From Coprinellus micaceus (Eukaryota; Basidiomycota; Agaricomycetes; Agaricales; Psathyrellaceae), in the NCBI GenBank assembly GCA_951394405.1, contig OX596340.1, positions 3,410,001-3,474,000 on the forward strand: DNA of 64,000 nt, given 5' to 3'. Made by a program: the position numbers and the translations under genes. This document shows positions 54,936 through 64,000 of the stretch, one piece after another. Each line of letters starts with the position of its first letter. Positions within the stretch are counted from its first letter, which is position 1. The notes under the pieces were generated by a model. It ran no database searches and was not told the DNA's origin. It worked only from the letters and a program-made list of their open reading frames with translations.

Positions 54936-55796
54936 ATTCGATCGTTGCTAGACTCCAAAGGCCGTATGTCGCGACCGCGGATGAGAAGCAGGGAATCTGG
55001 GGAGCGGGGAGTCGACGCCGACACGGGGGTGTATCGATGTGGGGTCAGACGCGGGGTAGATTGCATTTCTTATACGACCGGTTCCTGTTGGGGGGGACCC
55101 GATCCGAAGCTAGGCTTGATTCAAATTGTGGGGAGCATTTTTGCATAAGCTTCTGAGGAGCTTCCCTGGGAATGGCTGATATGGATTCGCGATCCATGAG
55201 GTCAGGACGCTCCCAATCACCGATTCGTCCGACGTTAAAATGGGCACTCGTTCTGTGAAACGGTAGGCCTTGGCTCGTCTTGGTCCCAAAATTACCAGCG
55301 CGATGCTCCGGTAAAGAAGAGGTTCCTGACTGATTCGAACTATGGACACAATCGATTAAGTGACTTTGTAAGAAGGGTGTAGCCGGTGGGGAAGGAGAAC
55401 CACCTACCTCACCCTCTTGGCGCTCTGGAACCCCCGTACACTCGATCCTATGGCCGGCAATTTAGGCATGTAAGGGTATCCCACATCCGCATGTACGTCA
55501 GTTCGTCAAGAAGTTCACAGCAGGCCTCCGGTATTCGCCGCAATGGAACAATCACACATGGGTGCTTCCCCACACCACATACCTGGGCTATTTTTAGTAG
55601 ACTCTGGAGAAGCGATACGGATGTCCGCCTGAGGCCGCAAGGAGTACAAGAAGGCTCGCCATGTCACGCGTTGGACCTATTGAAGTCCAGATATTGGAAA
55701 GCAGGGTGAAAGAAAGAAGATAGTAATGCGATAGGAAACCAAGGACAACAGCAAACGCACACATCTCGAACCATAACGTTAAAGAACGTCTGCGGT
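54936..55796. other. Gene-free stretch
   Basis: No supported gene or repeat; ATAGGCGCCCA-like string near 54784. Confidence 0.45.
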
Positions 55797-58700
55797 TCAC
55801 CGCTTCGCCTTCTTGATACTTCTCCTGCTCTTCTTGGCGCCAGAGTCGCCATCGGACGACTTCCTCTTCTGACCCACCCCTACCGCACCACCTTCGCTCT
55901 TCGGCCCGTTCGTCGTCGTGGTCTTCAGGCTGACAACGCTCGACGTGCCTTTCGGACCACTGGCGAGGTTCTTGACTTGCTCCTCGGCAGCGGTCCAGTC
56001 GACTGCGGCGTCGTTGATTGCGTATCTAACCAAGGGGGAAGCAGTTCGTGAGTAAACGGTCAAGAAAGTCAGCCGATGGGGCTGGAGCAAAGTGAAGATC
56101 CGGGAAGATTGAAAGTGATTTGAACCTGGCGACAATCCTGGACAATCCCGGGGATGGCGGGCTCGGTAAGCAAGTAAAAGAAGAACCGAACGGAATAGGG
56201 AAGGTACGAAACAAACATAGGGGTATCTTCAAATTTCATAGTACGAACAAGACGAGGCCACTCACTTTCTCAGATCCAAACTCTCCAACATCGCCTTCTG
56301 TTTCTCCTTCAACTCCTTCTGTACATCACCTCCCGCATCCTCCAACTCCTTCTCCATCCTCTCCCCAACCGTCTTCCACTCGTCTCCCTTCTCCTTCTGC
56401 CCAACCGCAATAGCGTTCGCACCAGCAGCTGGGGCCGGCAAAGTCTTCTCCACTTCCTCCCTCCTGACTTCAGCCAGCTTCTTCCCAAGCTTCCTCACCA
56501 TCTTGACGAGGAGGGCGAGGCACTGGTTCACAGGTAGGCTGAGCTCTTTCTCGACGTCTTCTACGGTCTTGCGTTGCAGGCCAAGGGCGAGGAGGATGGA
56601 GGCTTGCACGGCGGTAAGCCGGGCAGCGCTGCCAAGGCGGGCGTTAAAGTAGAGTTGGGCGAGGGAGGGGAAGAGATCTTGTACGACGTGGAAGTCGAGA
56701 GAGTTGTTGGCGTAGGATTCGAGGCGCTTGAAGTCGAAAGGAGTGCAGAGATAGTTGAGTTCGGTGGCGGTGAGGGCGTTCGAGTCTGTAAGAACGCCAA
56801 TGAATATCGCTGTTGGGGGGAATAGATGGCAATATAATAAACGAACCTTTGGGTGCACTTCCTTCGTCCTCGGCATCAGATTTCTCTTTGGGAATGCCAG
56901 CGTTGACGGCCTCTAGGACGCTGAGGGCGGTGACACTACCGAACTCCCTGAACTTGTAGGACAAGAGGGTGAGGAACCGGCGGCGGAAATCTAGTCAGTA
57001 GGATCATGTCAGCCGATCACCTCTTCAAGCAGGGAGTAAAATCAAACGTACCTTTAGCGAACTCGTTCAGCCAGTCCAGATCTCCAGGTTTCGAGCTGTT
57101 CAACCCCCGAACCATCACACAGGTATGCTCGCCTGTGAGCTCGCTCTGGGTTTGGCGTAGGTACAGAGGAACGAACTTGGCTCGTTTCCAGAACCTACAC
57201 AGACAAAAGCACGTCAATTAAACTTTCAAACGGGATACTGTAATGCTTACCTGAGGAGCTGTGGAGTTAAACCGTAACTGACACCTAGGTAATCGAGGGG
57301 TTCAGGTCTCCGTTCAGAGAGACGCTGGAGGAGGGGAGGCATCTCTGAAGGAGCGCGGACAGTGGGCTTGTCCGTCAAGAGATCTGTTGACTGTATATCG
57401 AGCCCACGTCAGATTTATATGACGCAACGATAGAAAGGTCAATACATACCGGGTCGATAACAGGTGCATTGTCATACCCCTGGACCGCGTCCTTCATCTC
57501 CTCGTCCAAGCTCACGTACTCTCCGCTGAAGTACTCGTTCAACGCCTGGATCGACCTCGAGCCGTACCCCATGCCGGCGTACTCAGGATGGCAAGCAACT
57601 CTGACGACTCGTGCACCACTCATCCTCCCAAACCTGCTCTCCTGGAACTGCTGGCTGACAATCCACGGGATCATATCTCCCCCTGGCCTCACACCCCTAC
57701 CCAGACCCTCCAGAATTGCCTCCCGACTGACATTACCCTCCAGCGCAACCTGCAAGACCACAAGCGGTTCAGGGAGGTGTGTAACCCCGTCACTCGACTC
57801 TTGATCCTTCATCGGTGGGAGGAGAACGAATAGTTGGTGGTGCGGGGCGTCAGACATAAGTTGAAGGTCGTTCGGTTGGTTCTTATAATGAGACGCGACG
57901 TACAGCGCCATCATCCGTTGAAGGAACACCTCGCTCGCTGGGTGGAAACTGAACAGGGTGTCGCGGTTCACGTAGAACAGTTCACACTGGCTTGGGTGGG
58001 GGCACCCAGCGGCGCCGATGCCTTTCGACACCCCAGGGGTAAGGGTAGCGTCGAGGCACAGGAGGGAGTTGAGCCACTTCTCGATGTTATCCCCTGGAGA
58101 GTACCGGATGGGGGTCTCGAGTTTGATTTCCCTCAGCGAACGAGCTTTTGCTGGGGCTCCCACGAAGGCAGCGTTCTTCGACTTGGCAAGGGCGGTGGAA
58201 GTCGAGGTGGAGGTGGAGGCGTCGTTAGACGAGGCTCCAGCATCTTTGGTGAGGGATGGCCGGGTAGATTCACGGAGTTGTTGTATGAGTTTGAGGGAGA
58301 GGGAGCGTCCGGTACCTTCGTAGCCGTTGATGGTGGAGGACATGAAGACGAGGTAGGGTCCGATGAGATTACGCACGAGGGGGAGGGGGATGGCGGCTGC
58401 TTCGTCGATCACGACGAGTTCGGCCTGGCCGAGGACGTGGGCGTCTTGGGGTTGAATGTACTGTCGGGCCTTCAGCGAGGAAGTTCAATACAAGAGGTTC
58501 GACACGCACCTGGATAGTCTGCCTATGGCTCTTGAAAACATTCACCCTCACAATCGCCTTCCCAAACTCCGGATTCGTACTCTGCACAATGTCGTAGTCG
58601 AGGTGCTCCTCGTACCCCAACGCGTCCATACCCTTGAAAACGAACTCGAACACCGTCCTCAAGTTCTCCGGGCTCGGACTTGTCACGAAAATGTTGCTAT

Positions 58701-59784
58701 ACCCATGTGCGAGGGCTGCAGCCATCGCCAGACCCAGTGCCGCCGATTTACCTCGACCACGTCCCGCAGTCAACGTGACCGTCGACGACAGCGTCTTCTC
58801 AGCGATAGCTTCGATGAACGTGAGGATAGCCTGCGCCTGGTCCGTTGTCTTCGCCAGCTTGACAAGGTCCCCCGCCGGCTTCGTCTCTGACAAACTCTCC
58901 TGCAACTCCTTCAACGCCTGCCGCTCCGCCCTCATCTTCCCCTTCCCCTTCCCGCCACTACCTTCTGCGTCGTCGTCCTCGAGGGGTTGGATGTCCTTGC
59001 CCTTAGAGATGGGGAGCACATTGAGTTCGTCGTCAAGCACTAAGCAGTCGGTGCATGCCCCGAGTGAAAGGATGAACCGCTCGTTGAAACGGGCGACCAC
59101 GGAGTCGTGTGAGGAGGTGCGGTACCGCGAGTGTACGTCCATGGTCATGGTATAGAGCTGCTTGAGCGATGACATGGTTTTGAGGAGGAGAACGACCAGG
59201 CCGCCTCCTTCGACGGTTTCAATGGTTCGGGCGAGAAGGTTGGGGGTAATGGCTTCAAAATCTTGTAATACGAGCATTCCATAGGTATTTCCAAGGATCT
59301 TTTCTGACTCCTTGTAGTATCTGCATCGTAATTCAGCGTCCATCTCGAGAAAGAGAACCACGCTACCCACGTATATCGAATGTCCGTCACCGTCACGAAG
59401 ATCTCGAATGGATTTTGTTCGTTGGGCTCTCGCATGCCCTTTTTGACCTCCCGTTTGATCTTCGCCTCCCGCTTCTTACGATGTCTGCGTACACTGTCGT
59501 TAGCGGCCTCAACCTACGACAACTACTGGACTCACGTTGTAAACCCAAGATCTTTCTTGTAACACCATAGCACCGAAGGGCGGGCAGATACTCTTGCTTG
59601 TGAGAGCAAGAAGTGTAGATTGACAATCTGGGTTCACTTTAAGATCACGTCTAACATTCGTTGGGATAATATTACGCACCTGGTCCCGTCCTTTGTCTCC
59701 AACAAGTACGATAAACGACCTATGGTTTAGCTTGACATTGTTGTTGATGAGGATCGGGATGCGTGGGTCCAGCTGTTTACGCAT
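55797..59784 (-). CDS. kre33: RNA cytidine acetyltransferase NAT10/Kre33
   Basis: About nine exons, roughly 1,050 residues. The start MRKQLDPRIPILINNNVKLN is the family's N-terminus. In order: DUF1726-like part (FLLSQARVSARPSVLWCYKK; YYKESEKILGNTYGMLVLQD), helicase/ATPase part with Walker A TAGRGRGKSAALGLA and Walker B VVIDEAAAIPLPLVRN, ARE(IKLETPIRYSPGDNIEKWLN), the GNAT acetyltransferase part (RVACHPEYAGMGYGSRSIQA), and the C-terminal tRNA-binding part (DFKRLESYANNSLDFHVVQD), ending in a basic nuclear tail (KKSRRSIKKAKR). The enzyme makes N4-acetylcytidine in 18S rRNA and in tRNA (Ser, Leu) using ATP and acetyl-CoA, in the nucleolus. The start is chosen at MRKQL because upstream in-frame residues are not conserved in the family. 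Confidence 0.95.
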
Positions 59785-61195
59785 GGTTTTGAAGGTCTGG
59801 TGGAAGATGTCAACAATCTCTAGTGGGCCAGAAACCACAGAGATCTGACGACGAAGGCAGGGGAATGGCGGTTAGAAGGCAACTTGGGAGCGCCCAAAAA
59901 TTTGGCCCCTGGAGGAACCCTAACCCGACAAGCAAGTCAGCTGACCGCCAAATTGCCATTTCTGGCAACACGGCGCGAGTTCGAGTTGTGGCAGGGCGTA
60001 AGGGGGAGGCGAAGGAATTTTGGACAGTGGTAGCCGTGGTTCGATATGATTAGAAGGCCGTATCAGAGATGCTTTAGCCCCCAGGGGCCTGCCAATCGCA
60101 GCGAGAGTGAAGTCTGGGAATTGTCAGGGAAAGGAAATTAGGGCGAATGTTATATTCAGGAACAGCGAGACGATGTGAAACTGTTCACGTCATTGCCGCA
60201 AAATTCAATGCTTTCAATAAGGCATCGTTTATTTGACGTAGACGAGGGTGTTATCCTCGTAGTATCACAACTTGAAGTCGGCCTCCGGGTGCCAGTGGGG
60301 GAGGCGAGTGAGAACTAATCATGAGAGGTGGATAGGATAGTGAAGCGTGGAATGGTGAAAATAGGATATGGCTGCAGACCACGTACCGGTTTCGGCTGGG
60401 GTTTGCAGTTCCATCAGCGGGGCACAGTATCACAAGGACAAGTAAGTAATTACATGTATAACAGGTCGCCACTATGCAATCAAGCCTTGTTGCCAGGCAG
60501 GGTCCCTTGGTTTAGCTATCAACGGCGAAGTTTCAATGAGCCGAATTCCGAGAGGCTGGCTTCACGCGTTCACGAATCCTGTGCCAAAGCTATTCTGCAG
60601 TCAAATGATGAACTCGGAGCCCCCATCAACTGGGCGCTTAAACCAATATGGGTCGATATCGCTTGGGTATAGCGCTGGGGAAAGTTACGCGACTTGAACG
60701 GAATATCAAAGGAACCGCGAAAATAAGAAGTTGATTGAATGCAATGTGTACCACGAGGGCAAAGGCGGGAATCGAATACAGACGCACACGAACGTGATCC
60801 CTACTTAAGCGCGATCGGTGTGGGCGCTTGACCGAGCGCCCCGATACCCTACCATTTACCTATCGGTTCCCGTGGTGTGCTGAGGAAACGTAATTTGAAT
60901 TGGAGTTATGATACATAATGACCGAGCGACGCGAGTAAGTTAACTGCGACCGGTACGTCGGACGTTCGGGACGTCGGGGAGGGTTACAACCACGAAAAAC
61001 ACCACGTCTTGATCGCGATCGTCCAGGTCATACACGGCGTCGTCCAGAAACTGCGGCACAGTTCACCCCCTTCACGATTCAGAAGACGCAATGAAACGGC
61101 TCAACGGGCAATTATTCGTTGTAGCAAGCCTAAGCGATCGTCCATCCCTACAAACTAAACCAGACACCCAAACTCCTCACACCCCATCCCCTGCC
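59785..61195. other. Intergenic stretch, about 1.4 kb
   Basis: No supported gene. GGGCGCTT motifs stand at 60632-60639 and 60832-60839. A weak T-loop-like string near 60770 does not fold into a tRNA. Confidence 0.45.
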
Positions 61196-61820
61196 TCAGA
61201 AGAACGCAATAGGGTTCGTCTCATTCCCCAAGATCTGCTGGACCCCATCCCAATGCTCCACAAAGCAAAGCCCCTTGAACCTGAACCCATGCCAAGCCGA
61301 GAACGTCGTATTGATACTCGGGATCAAGAACTTGAAGTGAACGAATGCATATCCCTGCCCCGAAAACGAGTTGAACGGCACCATCTGCACAGATGGGTCA
61401 CTGAACAGCGCCGTCAACCGCTGGATGGCGTCCTCCCGTCCTTGTGCTGTCGCCCCAGGGCTGTGGTTGATCCATTGTCTATCTTGACATTAGTAACATG
61501 GCGGGGAAGAGGGTGAGAACAACATACCCGGGGATCCAGCGATTGAAAGAGCCCAGAATGTCTCTCTTCTTGTAGAAGAGGAGGTTCCAGTCTTCAAGTG
61601 CAGCTTGCTGACGCTCTTGGAGATAAGGCCCTGATTCTCTGGTGTCGCACACCTTGGGGGGCCATGGCCCAGGTCCAGGTGGGCGGGTGGGCTTGGAAGA
61701 GGATGTGGTCTCCGAGTTTCTCTTGGTAAGGGACTGAGGGTCGCCACCTAACACAGGCCCAAAGGCAAGCGCCAGAGTAAACAGGGACAAGAGAACCAGA
61801 CAGGAGCGGGCGAACTGCAT
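61196..61820 (-). CDS. Secreted SnoaL-like (NTF2-fold) protein
   Basis: Exons 61528-61820 and 61196-61478 give 191 residues. The N-terminus is a signal peptide (MQFARSCLVLLSLFTLALAF); a Pro-rich linker with a dibasic site follows (LTKRNSETTSSSK, then RPPGPGPWPP). The domain part reads LEDWNLLFYKKRDILGSFNR, WIPGQWINHSPGATAQGRED, VHFKFLIP, and FCVEHWDGVQQ-like CFVEHWDGVQQIL. Both WINHSP and the EHWD(G/x)xQ motif fit the SnoaL-like/NTF2 superfamily seen in fungal secreted proteins. The reaction is unknown. TATAAG on the minus strand about 65 bp upstream is a likely TATA element. Confidence 0.75.
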
Positions 61821-62515
61821 GATGGGGGATTGGAAGGTCAAGGAGGAGTCGACTGCTGGGCAGACTCCTGGGTTTGTGTGCGGTTCTTATACCCCGTTTT
61901 TGTGCGTCAGGGCAAACGGTACCATGGGACATAACGTACGTTTAAGGGGAGATCTGTCGCTGCCCCCATGACAGGCGCCTTCTCGCTGCCGTTAACAATT
62001 TGTCCTTGGATTTGTCACCGTAGTACACAAACTGCCAGTGGACAAGTGATCTCAGTGAAAGTTTCGACGAAAGCGGGTGCTGGAATCAGCGAAGTCGCCA
62101 GCTGGCAGTGGGAGAACAAGCCTTCGAGCTAGACAAGGACAACTGGCCTTGCGAATCATTCGGAAATTGTGATACCTCATTCCGGTCTTCAGTACGCACG
62201 AGGGTAGGCGGCGAGTAGGCAGACAATGAGACAGAACGTTAGAGAAGTGAAGTAAATCCCTTGCCATTTGCCTCCGTGGGGTGGTTGCCAGTGTCGAAAG
62301 AGTATGAACTTGGAAGAACCTGGAAGAACCCATACTCGGGTCATGGGACTTGGGGGTCACTGTACAAAAAAGGCACCAACTTCCCAGGGGTGGTTGCTCG
62401 CCGACCGAAATCCAAAAGAGGCCGAACTCCTTTCATACCTCCCAACCCAATCCACCCATGAACCGTGGGCTTCACTAACTCCCATAACATACCCACAAAT
62501 ATCGGACTCCGGGGG
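61821..62515. other. Intergenic stretch
   Basis: Divergent promoter region of the SnoaL-like and APH-kinase genes. A 12-bp direct repeat (AACCTGGAAGAA / AACTTGGAAGAA) stands near 62308-62332. No other gene seen. Confidence 0.45.
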
Positions 62516-64000
62516 ATGTTCTCCTTTGCAAGACTTGTGCCCTGCCTACCGAAGGCTCCTGTTTCACTTCGCTTGTCACACTCTGTGGTCAGGACTAGGA
62601 GGTTGACGCCGTCTCGTACCTTTGCGCAAAAGGCGAGCTCTGACAACGATTTTTTCAACTTCACCTCTGGGCGTTGGGTGTGAGTGGTCTTCCCACCTTT
62701 TCTATTGGGTACGTTCGTGACAATTTGGCTCATTCAACAGGTACAACGAAGCTCTTCGGCTCGCAGAACGGAGGCGCGTTTTCGACGTCGGGGGTCTACG
62801 TCGACTAGCAGCGGAGTCGGTTGGTCGAGACATTTCCGACGTTGTGACCTTTTCGAAGCTCGGTGAGGGCGCATTCAATCGTGCTTTCCTGATCACGATG
62901 CGCGACGGGTTCGAGATGGTGGCCCGCGTTCCCTTCGAACCGCTTTACTTCACGGTGGCCAGCGAGGTTGCCACTATGGATCTACTCCGTTCCTCCGGCA
63001 TTCCTGTTCCGAAGGTCTATGGTTACTCTCCTGGATTGGATAACGCAGCGAAGACCGAGTACATTCTCATGGAATACGTGCGAGGCACCTCCTTAAGTGA
63101 CGTATGGCCGACGTTCAAACAAGAGGAAGCTCGACAAGTCTTGCAACAGCTCGCTGAATTGGAGTTGAAGGTGATGTCTCTGTCCTTCCCCGCTGGGGGA
63201 AGCATCTATTACCCGCACGATCTGGAGGGCCTGGTTACAGGGAGAAAGCCCATCTCGCTCGAGGAAGACCGGTTCTGCGTTGGCCCAGATGTCAACCCAA
63301 TTTACTGGTATGGGAAACGTTCACAACTAGACGTCGACAGAGGACCCTGTACGCAAATTTTGTCTCTCAAACACACACTCATTCTCAAGCCGACTCTTTT
63401 CCGTAGACACAAGCGGCGAAGCAATGCTCGTAGCTCCAGCTCGCAAGGAACTTGCTTACCTCAAGCAGTTTGGCCGGCCGCTCTTGCCAAGATGCCGGAT
63501 GAGGAGGAAAGGGTATCACTACCAGGAACAGTCGCCCTCAGACCACGTTACGAACCTACATCGCTTTCTCCGAATGGTACCCTCGCTCGTCCGCAGCACC
63601 GATCTTGGGCGTTTTTGCATGCGCCACCCAGACCTCCGGCAGGGCAATGTCATCGTCGAGCGGCACCCTGCCGACTCCCGATCTGGATCTTGGCGAATCG
63701 TTAGCTTGATTGACTGGGAACGCACCACCATCTTGCCCGAGTTTCTCCAGGATAGCGTATCCCGACATCTCCACATCGACGGCCCCCACGATAGTATCAA
63801 CCCGGGCTGGCACCCAAACGGCACGCCTTCCCTTCCAGAGAACTTTGACCAGCTGACCGAACGCGAGCAAGGGAGGGCAGAAAACGTCTATCATCGTCGG
63901 TTCGTCAACCACCTCTTTCTACGAAGCGGGTATCCATGGCAAGGCGAGGCTTTGGATATGAAGGTCTCGCTCATTCGCGCGGTCGAGAACTGGGAGAAGC
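62516..64000 (+). CDS. Aminoglycoside phosphotransferase-like (APH/ChoK) protein, C-terminus cut by window
   Basis: Exons 62516-62679, 62741-63348 and 63407 onward. The first exon encodes a basic, Arg/Ser-rich leader (MFSFARLVPCLPKAPVSLRL) that looks like a mitochondrial targeting sequence. Next comes FFNFTSGRWVYNEALRLAER, the typical opening of mushroom APH proteins, then KLGEGAFNRAFLITMRDG (nucleotide loop), MVARVPF (ATP-binding region), YILMEYVRGTSLSDVW (hinge), the Brenner-type loop RHPDLRQGNVIVE with Asp and Asn, and LIDWERTTILPEF, the metal-binding Asp block. In this family the enzyme phosphorylates a small molecule or protein in mitochondria (as in yeast AIM9/Altered Inheritance proteins); the substrate is not known. 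The frame is open to the window end. Confidence 0.85.

Noticed and set aside
60740..60800. tRNA gene on the minus strand
   Set aside because: A TTCGATTCC string is seen, but the flanking five bases do not pair and no acceptor stem is found.

Overview
The window is nuclear DNA of a basidiomycete mushroom, most likely an Agaricomycete. The genes are packed closely on both strands and are split by many short GT-AG introns of about 50-80 nt. The gene content is typical of that group: fungal 7-TM proteins of the DUF6534 type, a FunK1-type kinase piece, an APH-type kinase, expanded Ure2-like glutathione S-transferases, DUF1996 secreted proteins and CaaX pheromone-like precursors. I cannot name the species.

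Layout. From 0 to 15 kb there is a truncated GST, two nearly identical pheromone-like precursor genes facing opposite ways 13 kb apart, a foldback element, an SDR oxidoreductase, a DUF6534 membrane protein and a large two-ORF element of an unclassified multicopy family. From 15 to 20 kb there is a divergent GST, a tandem pair of 10-cysteine secreted proteins and a low-complexity protein. From 20 to 30 kb come eIF3e, a tandem pair of DUF1996 secreted proteins and a Ser/Pro-rich protein. From 30 to 46 kb come a GST, an ACS-family MFS permease, a second DUF6534 protein, a FunK1 C-lobe, a tail-anchored RING protein and another GST. From 46.3 to 49.9 kb lies a tandem array of five tiny cysteine-rich genes. 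From 50 to 64 kb come a third DUF6534-like protein, a JEN1-type carboxylate transporter, the rRNA/tRNA cytidine acetyltransferase NAT10/Kre33, a secreted SnoaL-like protein and an APH kinase cut by the window end.

The most notable content is the cysteine-rich array. Four of the five copies can be spliced in silico to proteins of 77-90 residues with the same three-exon plan, two phase-1 introns, a start of Met-Cys-(Glu/Asp), 12-15 cysteines in the first half and a conserved C-terminal Gln-Pro-x4-(Glu/Asn)-Met signature. I know no described family with this plan. A GGGCGCTT motif, seen at least 13 times in the window, lies about 260-370 bp upstream of four of the five copies. Second in interest are the pheromone-like precursors, each holding two tandem copies of a Gly-rich Tyr-Cys peptide.

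Housekeeping genes (eIF3e, NAT10) sit as islands among fast-evolving accessory genes: tandem duplicates, secreted proteins, detoxification enzymes and relics. I saw no rRNA gene, convincing tRNA gene or CRISPR array. All exon models are read by eye from splice motifs and protein continuity and need RNA support.
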